A DNA stretch of 64,000 bases from Gentiana macrophylla (Eukaryota > Streptophyta > Magnoliopsida > Gentianales > Gentianaceae), in contig JAOBSW010001146.1 in NCBI GenBank assembly GCA_026214975.1, positions 1 to 64,000 on the forward strand, in the 5' to 3' direction. Position numbers and translations under genes: made by a program. Under the pieces are notes generated by a model. The model was given only the letters and a program-made list of their open reading frames with translations, ran no database searches and was not told the DNA's origin. Shown here piece after piece: positions 9,881-20,200 of the stretch. Every line of letters starts with the position of its first letter. The stretch's first letter is position 1.

Positions 9881-10709
9881 TGCGCTCCAGATGTTCCATG
9901 GTATTCTACCATTGTCAATTACCTTCATTACCGATATCTGGATCCAGAATTGTCCTATCAGGAGAAGAAAAAGTTCTTCTCTGATTTGAAATCTTTCGTT
10001 TGGGATGAACCTTATACATTTTAAGATCCAGTAAAGATGGTGCGCTTAGAAGATGTGTTCGAGAATCCGAGCGGTAGCGATATTATTGAGCTTGATGCCA
10101 CAGTGGACCCTTTGGAGGTCACTTTGGTCCTTGGAAAACCGTTGCTAAGATCTTCCAATCCGGTTTCTATTGGCCCACGATCTTTAAGGACACAGAAGCT
10201 TTCTGTAAAGTGTGTGATAGATGCCAAAGAACCGGTACTTTGACAAGGCATTTTGACATGCCTTTGAAACCCATCCAAGAATGCGAAGTCTTTGATGTAT
10301 GGGGTATCGATTTTATGGGACCATTCCCATCGTCTTGTGGTAACAAATACATCTTAGTCTGCGTGGATTACGTGTCGAAATGGGTAGAGGCTCAAGCCAC
10401 TCCTCACAATGATCATAAGACGGTCATGAAATTCTTAAAGAAGAACAACTTCGTGAGATTTGGATGTCCACGTGCCTTGATCAGTGATGAAGGAACGCAT
10501 TTCTGCAACCGACCCCTGGAGAAAGTTCTTGAAAAGTATGGTGTTCGCCATAAGACAGGCACGCCATATCACCCGATGACTAGTGGTCAGGTTGAAAGGA
10601 GCAACCAAAGTATTAAGAAAATCCTGGAAAAAACAGTCAACAGTAATAGAAAAGACTGGAGTTTGAAATTGGATGATGTACTATGGGCATACAGAACCGC
10701 CTATAAGAC
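9881..10709 (+). pseudogene. int: Integrase of Athila-A, N-terminal and catalytic part, cut by Athila-B
   Basis: Integrase inserts the DNA copy. The zinc-binding domain survives partly as CDRCQRTG; sequence upstream of it is frame-shifted near 10200. The catalytic core has [19 protein letters not shown] and GQVERSNQ, supplying the D, D and E residues. Coding is open in one frame from 10210 to the AAGAC target site at 10705-10709 and resumes in the same frame at 21667, because the insertion plus TSD is 10962 bp, a multiple of three. Confidence 0.9.
10705..10709 (+). repeat. Left target-site duplication of Athila-B (AAGAC)
   Basis: AAGAC lies immediately before the TG of the Athila-B 5' LTR and is repeated at 21667-21671. 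Confidence 0.95.
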
Positions 10710-12174
10710 TGTTTAGGGTATATTTTACTATATTTTCGGGCTTAATCCCTAAACAATTTACCTTATTTTTAAGGGAAATAAATGAGAAAAGCGTGTTTTA
10801 ACCGTTAAATTCCTATAATGGTTATTGAGGGGTTATAATTTAATTATGAGGGAATATTGAGTTTAAATGTTATTTGTGTTACGCATTTTTATTATTATTA
10901 TTCGATGACTTGGTGTAACAACAATCTTGCAGAAAATTAAAAGATATGCATGGGGATATCATTAATGGAGAAGATTAATCTCATTCAATCAAGTGATTTC
11001 AAAATAAAGAAGAAAATCGGAGCATTGAAGAGAGGATAAATCAGATCAGATCGAAAGAGTGAAGTAGGGAACACGGTATACGAAGCAGCAGTGTGAAAAC
11101 GCGTAATTAGGTAGGCTCGGTCGACCGAGCCATGCTATTCGGTCGACCGAGTGTCTCAATTCGGTTGACCGAGTCCCGAAGCTGAAAATCGACGCGTTTT
11201 TCTAGATCCTTCCTTATGTCGGCAAAACTCCTATATAAGAAGCACCATTCGAGCAGAAAAGACACACAGAATTTTACACACATAAAAAGCACCACATCAC
11301 ACAAAAACATGAGTTTCTTTCCTTCAATTCTTTCTTGGAGATCAAGGATGATTGAGGGATAAACAGTTCGCAGTAGGACAACAGGATGAAGCCAACACAA
11401 CACCATCACAACCAAGGGATTTTCGAGTAGCAATTGTTTAGTGAGTTTGAATTTTAATTTCTTTATCAATTGAATAGATTTGAATGTTTGTTTTATTAGA
11501 TTGAGAAATCAATGAAACGTTTATACATTTTGAATTTTAATGAGAATTGGATTCATATATAGAACCGTTCTTTTGATACGATTAGTAATAATTCAAGAGA
11601 TTGTTTATTATTGATTGGGTAGGAGATTCGGAGACGAACTCGTGATCATGTTCTTAAATTGTTAATTTTGTTTTACTTGAGAAAGAAAACGAAAGCTAAG
11701 TAAATTTGATTAAGGAAACTAGATCGAATTTAGGTTAGATCATACCAAGAAATATAATTCAATTCATGACTTGGTTGGGTGGTGGTTGTTTGGTGGATTC
11801 GTGTCGTTCTACTGTTCTTTTAATTATTTGTTAAATCAATTCGTCCGTGTTAATTATACGATTAGTTATTTTCAGAGCTTTAGTTATTGTTTTCTGCATA
11901 TTTCTGCATATTTCCGATCCCAGCACAATATTAGACGGCCGTCCGCTTGCAGTGAACGCCCGTCCAGTATCGAATTTTTGTTTCCTGTTTTAGTTTAGTC
12001 ATTATTCATCGTTTTTATTTTATAGTTAATATATACCTTAGTTTTAGATAATATTTATTGACATAATCCGATAAACATTCGACTCCCTTAGGACGACCCG
12101 TTAACACCCTATACTACGAACCTTATACTTGGGGTGTTTCGGTTTATAAATTTAAAACACGTTTTTACCGAACA
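10710..12174 (+). repeat. 5' LTR of Athila-B (1465 bp)
   Basis: It begins TGTTTAGGG and ends ACCGAACA. Its twin is 20201-21666. U3 holds three TCGGTCGACCGA palindromes ahead of a TATA box at 11232. The U5 end has a foldback at 12098-12142 with arms AACACCC and GGGTGTT. Confidence 0.95.
11114..11239 (+). promoter_or_regulatory. Athila-B LTR promoter: three palindromes at 22-bp steps, then TATA
   Basis: An 18-bp perfect palindrome (GGCTCGGTCGACCGAGCC, 11114-11131) is followed by TCGGTCGACCGA at 11139-11150 and a one-base variant at 11161-11172. Centres are 22 bp apart. TATATAAG is at 11232-11239. The 3' LTR keeps the array near 20604-20662 with a few substitutions. Confidence 0.78.
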
Positions 12175-12180
12175 AGTTTT

Positions 12181-12198
12181 TGGCGCCGTTGCCGGGGA
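12181..12198 (+). other. Primer binding site of Athila-B, tRNA-Asp type
   Basis: tggcgccgttgccgggga is identical to the PBS of Athila-A and sits six bases after the 5' LTR. Confidence 0.92.
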
Positions 12199-12599
12199 GT
12201 CGGTAACGGTTGTCGGATTCTTCATAGTGTAGTTTTCTGTGTCAAAGGGATCGCTTTTAGCACGCGGTAGTATTTTGACCATAACTTTCGGCTCGAGTGT
12301 CCGTTTGGAACGCAAGACCCTAATTTGGAAAGCTCGTTCCGACGCCGACGACGTGGTGAACGGTCTTTGGCCGTTCAGTGCATTTTCGAGGTCAAAATCC
12401 ACTGTTTTCCCCTCCATTTTGGCCCTAGAAGATTTCAACACGTTTTTTTTTACCGTCTTAGTGCCTTTTCTGTTTTAAATTTTTCGTAGGTAGGTTTCTT
12501 TTCTCGTTTCTGTTTCTAGATCTCTAAACCCTCTAATCTTCTCTACATTCCTCTCATCAACCCTAAGGTTGATTTCTTCCTGATTCGCTTCTCTGGTTT
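12199..12599 (+). other. Leader of Athila-B
   Basis: A noncoding leader separates the PBS from the gag ATG at 12600. Open stretches on both strands look random in composition. No palindrome array like that in the Athila-A leader is seen. Confidence 0.6.
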
Positions 12600-14166
12600 A
12601 TGCAAACCAGAGTAAGAAGGGAAATCTTATCTTTAACCCGAACTGAAGCGAGACATTGTCGAAGAAGATTATTTCAAAGTTACGACAAGATGAGCGAACA
12701 CGGTTCTAGTGATGACGAACCGGAGAACCAAGGGAATAATAACCAAGATCCCGCTCAATTAAACCAAATTCTGATGCAAATGTTGCAGAACCAACAACAG
12801 CAGCAAGCCTGGATAAACCAGCAGATGCAACAACAACCTCAGAATGTTCAACAGCAACAGCCCCAGGCGGCTGCAGCTGTTGTGCAGCAAGACCCTTATG
12901 CGCCATATCTTGATCAAGACTTCTTGGAAGGGCATAGACCAATTCGGCCTCCAGAGATGGGAGGAATGCATTTTGATCTTAAGAATGGAGTTGTGGGGAT
13001 GGTCCAAAATAGTTCATTCCATGGCACTGCTGCAGAAGACCCACATGACTTCTTGTCTACTTTTGTGCAAATCTGTGAAGCAGGTCACTACCCTGGCGTT
13101 CCTACAGAAGTTGTTAAATTGAAACTTTTCCCGTTTGCTTTGAGGGGTGAAGCAAATCGATGGTTTAAGTCCTTACCCCATCACTCTCTTCATAACTGGG
13201 CTGATGTTAAAAGAGCCTTTGCTCAAATTCGTTTCACTGGAACGATAATGGAACGAAAAAGAGATATAGCCACTTTCGAGCAACTAGAAGGGGAGAGTGT
13301 GGGAAAGGCTTGGGAGAGGTTGAATCTGTTAATGAGAAAATGCCCTAACCATGGATATACTCGACATGAGCTTCTAGAATTATTCTATCAGGGTGTTACG
13401 CAACCCAATAGAGATTACTTGGATTCCACATGACTCATGGATCGTTTTTAGGAGGAGGAGATGATGCACTTCCTACAGGGTAGTGAAGCGATAGCTAAGA
13501 ATAACATGTGGGCTACTCAAAGAAGACCCATGTTAGTGGAAGCAAAAAAAGGAGGTTCTTTGAAAGTAACTCGGAGACAAAGCGCTAGTTGCTCAAATGG
13601 AAATAATGAACAAACAACTAGCCAACATGCAAATGAAGCGACAAGAAGGGCCAAAGATATGTGAATTACTCGGGCATACAGGCCGGGAATACGATGAATG
13701 AGGAAGTACAAGCCATGGAGAACCGAATCAACCTTTGAGGCTTGGTCAAAATTTCGGTCAATCGAGTCAAACTCAAAACCGCAACTTTTCGGAAATCCAC
13801 GGAATAGTTATTATACACCGCTGGTGCATCCAATAACCCAAGACCCCAAGATAAGCGGCCCCAAACGCAAAATCAACAGCCCACCTATGTCTCTCTCGGA
13901 AGAAATTTGATGAGCTAGTAGACATGGTGAAAACACTAGCCACCGGTCAAAAAACGATGGAGAGACAGATTGGTCAGATGGCTGATCAACAAGCGAGCAG
14001 ACCTCAAGGAAGACTGCCGAGTTATACAGATAAAAAACCTAAGGCAGATCTCAATGCTTGCACTGCCATCACACCTCAGTGGGAGTATGAAGATGAGGAG
14101 TTGAATGCGGTCACCCTCAGAAGCGGTAAGACAACTGGACCCGAAAAGATGTCGGGAAACGAGTAG
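12600..14166 (+). pseudogene. gag: gag of Athila-B
   Basis: The start at 12600 (atgcaaacc) matches the gag start context of Athila-A. The first 277 codons are open: a basic N-terminus, an acidic patch, a Gln-rich stretch (about 12765-12890), then the gag core with VVKLKLFPFALRGEANRWF and WERLNLLMRKCPNHGY. A TGA at 13431 and indels between about 13660 and 13890 break it. The C-terminal part (13892-14166) is open in another frame, with METRQ-like coiled sequence and the VTLRSGK motif, and ends at TAG 14164, part of the frameshift signal. I see no CCHC zinc knuckle, unlike Athila-A; it may lie in the damaged stretch or be absent. Confidence 0.85.
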
Positions 14167-14196
14167 CCCCTCCTGACGCCATAAGTTCAGGAGGGG
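14154..14196 (+). promoter_or_regulatory. Candidate -1 frameshift signal of Athila-B
   Basis: G GGA AAC at 14154-14160 is in phase with the gag codons, followed by a 6-nt spacer with the TAG stop (14164-14166) and a perfect 10-bp stem, arms CCCCTCCTGA (14167-14176) and TCAGGAGGGG (14187-14196). The -1 frame reads on through the following charged linker. Compared with Athila-A the tenth base pair is changed on both sides, so pairing is conserved rather than just sequence. Confidence 0.84.
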
Positions 14197-15200
14197 GCAA
14201 TCAGAAATTAAATTCCAAAGAAGGCAATAGTGAGGAAGAGCTGAGTGATGATGACTCTTCGGGGGATAGTGATGAGGAAGCTGAGGAGAGAAGTCAGGTA
14301 GCTGAACCCCTGACTAAAAAGAAAGCTGAGAAGTTCGTCAGATGGAAGGATAAGGAAGATGAAGCCATTAAAAGTCAACCTATGATTAATCATTCAAAAC
14401 CCTTCCTTATCCGGCAAAGAAAAAGAGAATATCCTAAACTCGACAAAGCAAGATGGACGGAGTGAGGAAGATGCTTAGAGATACTATGGTGACTATGCCA
14501 CTTGCCGAGGTATTAACCGAGATGCCTAAGTGTCTGTAAGTATCTTAAGGATACTGTGGAAGTAAAAAGAAGCTAAAGGAAATGGCAGAGGAAGTGCTAA
14601 AAGAAGAATGTTCAACGGTTTCACAGAGCGTTGCAATCAAGCGAGGTGACCCCGGACGACCTTCAATCTCTTGTATGATTGAAGGCCACACGTTCCACAA
14701 TGTCTTATGCGACTCAGGGGCCTCTGTCAATGTGATGCCATTGAACGTCTGCAAGAGTCTCGGGTTGGACAAAAGGCTAAAGGAGCGTCCCGTCCCTCTT
14801 CAGTTGGTGGACCGATCTAGCCGCTTAGCAGCTGGTTGTGTTAACAACGTCCTTATCCTTGTTAAACATTTAGTTTTTCCAACTGACTGGGTCATACTAG
14901 ATTACCAGTCTGACAAGGAGATGCCCCTGATTCTGGGCCGGCCTTTCTTAAACACTTCTGTCTCCACCATTGACTTCCAAACTGGCCAAATCACTCTGAG
15001 AGTAGAGGACACCTCCGTTACACTCAAGCGAGGAAAAAATTCTGCGGAAGCCTCGAGCCAGGAGATCTCATTCATTGAAGCAATTTATGGAGGTGAATCC
15101 GACCCTGATGAAGAGCTCACGGAGATAGGAGCCCTGGATGTTATAATTCACGAAGAAGGAAATAACTGTCCACGGGCCGTAATCAATGTTGATTTGTCTC
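14197..15200 (+). pseudogene. pro: Protease region of Athila-B pol
   Basis: A Ser/Glu/Asp-rich linker (14197-14290) leads to a WKDKED segment homologous to that in Athila-A; this part is broken by indels between about 14390 and 14580. From 14582 the frame is open for 578 codons. The protease motif VLCDSGASVNVMPLNV lies at about 14705-14752, with LILGRPFLNTSVSTIDFQTG about 65 residues later. An acidic linker follows. The frame continues without interruption into RT. Confidence 0.88.
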
Positions 15201-16500
15201 AACAACCTGCGCACACTGAGCCTATGAGTGAACAGAAAATCTGGGACGTTCCAGGGATGAGCAGCAATGAGTTGAAGGAGCTCAACCAGGCAGACTTTAA
15301 CCTGACAGAGGAGGAAGTTTTAATGGGTAGTTGGGACGAAATAGATTTCTGGAGAGAAACTACCCATTGGGAGTTGGATGATTGGGAGCAGCTTGCTGAA
15401 GAGCTTGAAGAAGAAGAACTTAAGAAGATGGTTAAGCATAAGAAAGAAAAGACGGAAGCTGATAGGAAGATTTCTTTAGATGATATCGTTCAATATCTTT
15501 ATGGGGTTACACCTCAGGAAGACGAGGTGTTTTTCAGTCAACCGGTCCAAGCTCACAAGGAAAAAGGTGGTCCCTTAAAATCTAGCATCGAGCAACCACC
15601 TACTGACTTAGAGTTAAAACCACTTCCGCAGCACCTGAAATACATCTTCTTAAAAGACGGTGATAAGTTGCCCTTGATCATCTCGTCTAAACTCGAAGCG
15701 GAGCAAGAAGCAGAATTAATCAAAGTGCTTGAGAAACATATCCTCGCGTTCGGATGGCAGGTGGGCGATACCAGAGGGATCAGCCCAGATGTGTGCATGC
15801 ATAAGATTCGAACGGAGGAAGGAGCGAAAAAGGTCAGACAACCTCAAAGGAGGCTAAATCCGCACATGCAGGAGGTTGTCAAAAAGGAGATCATCAAATG
15901 GCTCGATATGGGGATTATCTACGCCATCGCCGATAGTGAGTGGGTCAGCCCTACTCAAGTTGTGCCAAAGAAGGGGGGAATTACAGTGGAAAAGAATGAA
16001 AAAGGGGAAGAATTTGCCTTACGCCTTGTGACTGGCTATAGAGTTTGCATTGATTATCGCAGATTAAATGAAGTCACCGCTAAGGATCATTTCCCCCTGC
16101 CCTTCATTGACCAACTTCTAGAAAGACTGAGTGGTCATAAGTATTATTGTTTCCTCGATGGATATTCTGGTTATTTCCAGATAGCCATCGACCCTAATGA
16201 CCAGGAAAAGACTACGTTTACGTGTCCATCAGGCACTTTTGCCTTTCGCAGAATGCCATTCGGCTTATGCAATGCACCCGCGACTTTTCAACGATGCATG
16301 TTGGCCATTTTTGATTGACTTGTGGAGCAGTGCATGGAGGTCTTCATGGATGATTTCTCAGTCTATGGCGACAGTTTTGATGAAATTTTAAAGAATCTAG
16401 ATATGGTACTCCAACGTTGTGTTGAGAAAAATCGGTGCTTAAGCGGGAGAAATGCCATTTTCTAGTCGAAGAAGGATTGTTTTGGGGACACAAGTGTCCG
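15201..16500 (+). pseudogene. Reverse transcriptase region of Athila-B
   Basis: The best preserved RT in the window. It has LELKPLPQHLKYIFL, RQPQRRLNPHMQEVVKKEII, YRVCIDYRRLNEVTAKDHF, FLDGYSGYFQIAI and FRRMPFGLCNAPATFQRCM in one open frame, so the first catalytic Asp is present. A TGA at 16316 interrupts the frame just before the second catalytic box, FMDDFSVYG (about 16346-16372). Indels around 16435-16560 damage the thumb. Confidence 0.9.
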
Positions 16501-16564
16501 GTGATGGTATTCGTGTGGATAAGGCTAAAGTAGAAGCCATCGAGAAAATGTCGTACCGAAGACG

Positions 16565-17215
16565 GTGAAGGAGAGTGCGAGGATTTCGGGACATGTGGGC
16601 TTCTATCGGCGTTTCATTAAAGATTTTTCGACGATAGCAAAGCCGTTATCCAACCTGTTGAAAGAGGAAGTGGAGTTCTTGTTTGATGATGGGTGTAGGA
16701 AAGCTTTTAATAGCTTAAAGGATAAGCTAACCAGTGCCCCCATTTTAATCGCGCCCGACTGGACTAAACCTTTTGAACTAATGTGCGATGCCTCTAACTA
16801 TGCAGTGGGCGTAGTTCTAGGGCAGAGAATTGATAAAAAGTTCATGCCGATTTACTATGCGAGCCGCACTTTGAACCCAGCTCAATGCAATTACGCCACT
16901 ACCGAGAAGGAATTCTTGGCAGTCGTTTTTGCTATTGACAAATTCAGAAGTTATCTTTTAGGGTCCAATGTGGTGGTGTGGATGAGATCACGCAAAGACT
17001 ATGCTACCTTATGGGCAAAGCAGACGCTAAACCAAGGTTACTCGGATGGATTCGATACTACAGAATTTGACCTTGAAATTAAGGACAAGAAGGGTAGTGA
17101 TAATGTTGTAGTGACCACTTATCTCGCTTTTAGTGAATGAGGGTGGCGAAGCCCCTAAGGAGATAGGCATTGACTTTCCGACCGAGCAATTAATGAAGCT
17201 AGAGACCGGGAGGCC
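16565..17215 (+). pseudogene. RNase H region of Athila-B
   Basis: It starts with the VGFYRRFIKDFS segment shared with gypsy RT/RNase H junctions. RNase H motifs are LMCDASNYAVGVVLGQ and YYASRTLNPAQCNYATTEKEF. The WTDH-type motif expected near 16980 is destroyed by local indels, and the frame ends at a TGA at 17138. Confidence 0.87.
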
Positions 17216-18764
17216 GTGGTATGCCGATTACGCCAACTACTTAGCAAGTGGGCATTTAGAAGAGATGACGATCGGGGAAAGGAAGAAATTTTTCAAAGCG
17301 ACTTAAAGTATCTCGTATGGGAGGATCCATATCTTTTAAAGTCTCGCAAAGACGGGTTGCTTAGAAGGTGTGTTCGGAGCATGAACAATTGGATATCTTG
17401 GAGCAATGTCATAGTGGTCCCGCTTAGTGGACACTACGGAGCACCTAAGGCATATCACAAAAATCCTTCAAGTTGGTTTTCTTGGCCTACTTTGTTTAAA
17501 GATGCTGAAGCCTTTTGCAAAGGCTGTGATAGATGCCAAAGAGTAGGGAGACTCAGTAATAGGATGGAGATGCCTTTGAGGCCTATCTTGGAATGTGAAG
17601 TTTTCGACGTCTGGGGCATTGATTTTATGGGACCGTTCCCATCATCATGCTCTAACAAATATATTCTCGTCTGTGTGGACTACGTTTCCAAGTGGGTAGA
17701 GGCCATAGCCACCCAAACCAATGATCACAAAGTTGTAAAGAAATTCTTGCAAAAGAATATCTTTACTAGATTTGGCTGTCCTAGAGCCCTTATCAGTGAT
17801 GAAGGTTCGTGATTTACGTAATGCACCACTGGATAAAATTCTTGAGAAATATGGTGTCAAGCATAGAATTGGTACACCATACCACCCCAAACCAAGTGGC
17901 CAAGTCGAAGTGAGCAACGAGAAGTCTAAAGCGGATTTTGGAAAAACGGTGAATTCCAATAGATCCAATCTGAGTGCGAAGTTGGACGACGCACTTTGGG
18001 CTTATCGCACCGCGTTCAAGACCCCTATGGGTACGTCACCATTCCAAATGGTTTATGGCAAGGCTTGCCATCTACCAGTCGAGCTGGAGCACAGAGCTTA
18101 CTGGGCTATTAAATTCTTAAACTTCGATAGCCAACTCTGTGGGGAGAAAAGATTATTGCAACTACATGAGCTCGATGAATTCAGACTCAGGGCCTGCGAG
18201 AACGCCAAGCTGAGTAAGGAAAGAACGAAGGCACTCCACGATGCTAAGATTAAAGATCGGGAATTCAAAGTGGGAGACATGGCTTTGCTGTATAACACCA
18301 GGCTCCATCTTTTTGCTGGTAAGCTTAAATCTAGATGGTCTGGCCCCTTTGAGATTCTTGATGTTCATCCTGGTGGAGCCATTATGTTGAAAGGGTACGG
18401 CGATCAACCGTTCAAAGTCAATGGTCACAGGATTAAGAAGTACTTTGGGAAACCCAAGGAAAAGCCTGAAGTACTATACTTTCAAAAGAGAAATGAAACG
18501 GTTGAGTCGTTTATTTGTGAAGAGATTCCATCCTACTTCTTTGGAGTGGATGATGACGTTATTACCCCTATCCTTGCAGATCCTTCTGTCAATGCTCCTG
18601 AGCCGGTTAGCATACCTTAGCCGAATCTGAGAAACAAGAACAAGAAGAAAAGAGTCAGTGCTATCTGGAGAGTTAAGTTCAAACACTTAGTAGAGCACTT
18701 GACTTGCTGTTGTTGTGGTCACACCCCTGTCCTTCATTCTGATTCCGATGAGGAAGTGGCGTGA
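17216..18764 (+). pseudogene. int: Integrase and C-terminal tail of Athila-B
   Basis: The zinc-binding part includes CDRCQRVG at about 17525-17548. The core shows [17 protein letters not shown] and GQVEVSNE, with one indel next to the second Asp near 17812. The C-terminal domain is open for 282 codons (17772-18620), with GPFEILDVHPGGAIMLKGYG. One in-frame TAG at 18618 is followed by a basic, Cys-rich tail (LTCCCCGHT) ending at TGA 18762. A similar Cys-rich tail (CVKCCFCSR) ends pol of Athila-A. The stop is followed 40 bp later by the conserved two-hairpin block. Confidence 0.88.
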
Positions 18765-18803
18765 TAAGCCAAAGTGGCCCGATCCGGGTTAACTTTGAAA
18801 TCT

Positions 18804-18848
18804 GTGTCAAGCTAATGACATAAAAGAAGCGCTCTGAGGCAGCCTACT
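18804..18848 (+). other. Post-stop hairpin block, Athila-B copy
   Basis: Hairpin 1 has arms GTGTCA and TGACAT around AGCTAA (18804-18821). It is followed by agaagcgct and a GAGGCAGCC segment that is the weakened version of hairpin 2. The block matches two copies in Athila-A (22472-22521 and 23027-23076). Confidence 0.65.
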
Positions 18849-19192
18849 CTTTTAAGTATTTCTTTTTAGTTGAGTTTTTTTTTCCGGTTATTAGGAATAA
18901 AACCTTGGTGAGTTGTGTGTTGGTTATCCTTGTCCTATTTGTGGTTGTTTTATGTGTATACATGTTTACTCATATACCCCGTATACCCCGAGATTATCTG
19001 TTATGTCGAGTGTTGCAGATACGTTTGAGCAGGTTTGCAAGTTATTACTTTCAATGTTGTCCGTTCCTGATACGAGTGCAGCGGTTTATTCATTCTCCGG
19101 CCTGACCACTGCCAATCTACTGCACGACGACCACTATGAAACCAGCTAAGTATTCTTTTCTTTTATTTGCACATTCTGAGGACATAATGTGA

Positions 19193-19210
19193 TTTAAGTG
19201 TGGGGGGGTG
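19193..19210 (+). other. Internal polypurine tract of Athila-B
   Basis: tttaagtgtgggggggtg nearly repeats the LTR-adjacent PPT about 1 kb downstream and is preceded by gaggacataatgtg. Equivalent sites are at 25936 (Athila-A), 58168 (LARD2) and 48706 (LARD1). Confidence 0.7.
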
Positions 19211-19674
19211 TCTAAATTGGGTATGTTATCATGCTATATTTCGAAAAATGTGTAAATGTGATTTTCTCGACAATTTTAAAATTTTCAAAGTAAACTTGGA
19301 TAATTGTAAATCTTGAGCATGTAATTGAAACAAATGGCTTGCTAGTTGTAGTTTCCTGACAATGATTTTATGTGACTTTGAAAGATAATTATAGCATGCT
19401 TTTACTGATTTGAGATAGTATTCATTTTTACACTCACGAAAGCCTTTGATATTGAAGCAAAAATTTTGAACTGTATCCTTTCACTATTTTAGTGATTCAT
19501 CTTAGAGAGATTTGTTCTTAATAGTAACAGTTGAAGTAACACCTAAGTTCGTAACGTGCATCGTGAATATCGAAGGTTTGAATGTGATAAGTGAAACGAA
19601 CTAATGTTTTTGAAAAGTTGAGTTAATAATGAATAAATGGGTGTGTCGAAAGCTGGTCGATGATTGGAGTGCGG

Positions 19675-19787
19675 TAGGGCATTATCTCGAAATGTCCTAT
19701 TCCACTATGATGACCAAAAGCTCACGACAATCAGGAAAAGCTACCCTATGATTTGAGTAAGGTAGGGTGTTATCCCGAAACATCCTA
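19675..19787 (+). other. Paired 9-bp stem-loops in the Athila-B 3' region
   Basis: Stem 1 pairs TAGGGCATT with AATGTCCTA (19675-19699, loop ATCTCGA). Stem 2 pairs TAGGGTGTT with AACATCCTA (19763-19787, loop ATCCCGA). They sit in two imperfect tandem units of about 88 bp. The two stems differ at two base pairs, each changed on both sides. Confidence 0.75.
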
Positions 19788-20161
19788 TTCTACTATGACG
19801 GGTAAGAGCTCATTCTGATGTGCGTCAAAAGAAAACGAAGAAAAAAAGAAAGTGAAAAAATTAAAGACTTTGTTATCGATGAACTTATACCCAGTATAAA
19901 CCGAATGATATGCTGTAGGGATTATCCTACTGAGTGCGCGGGAGGACTTTGTTTGGAACGATCGCTGCCTATACCTAGGATAGTCATTAAAATTATTTGA
20001 GAGGATATTTGTTTGAGAGGATTGTGGAGATTGAAAAGGGCTTGTCACACACACACAGAATCTACCTCTATGTTGGTATCACTTGCTATAGTTGTTGTAT
20101 CTTTTGTTACGTGAGTCAGGAATCTATGTGGATTACATGTACAGTGAGCCGGTTTTGATTA

Positions 20162-20200
20162 TTTTGTTCGGGACGAACAAAAAGCTAAGTGTGGGGGAGT
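20162..20200 (+). other. PPT-adjacent hairpin and polypurine tract of Athila-B
   Basis: A 9-bp hairpin, arms TTTTGTTCG and CGAACAAAA with loop GGA (20162-20182), precedes the PPT ctaagtgtgggggagt (20185-20200), which abuts the 3' LTR. The PPT primes plus-strand DNA synthesis. Confidence 0.85.

Larger units (their letters stand above)
18849..20161 (+). other. 3' noncoding module of Athila-B
   Basis: No convincing ORF lies between the pol stop and the 3' PPT. The region holds a ccccgag...gtcgag..tgcag segment (about 18985-19022) also present in Athila-A near 25765-25800, an internal PPT at 19193, paired stem-loops at 19675-19787, and a tagggattatcc segment near 19915. The order of these is the same in Athila-A, which argues for cis function. 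Confidence 0.7.

Noticed and set aside
12109..12478. ORFs on both strands in the Athila-B leader
   Set aside because: They cross the LTR end and PBS and have no motif; this is noncoding leader.
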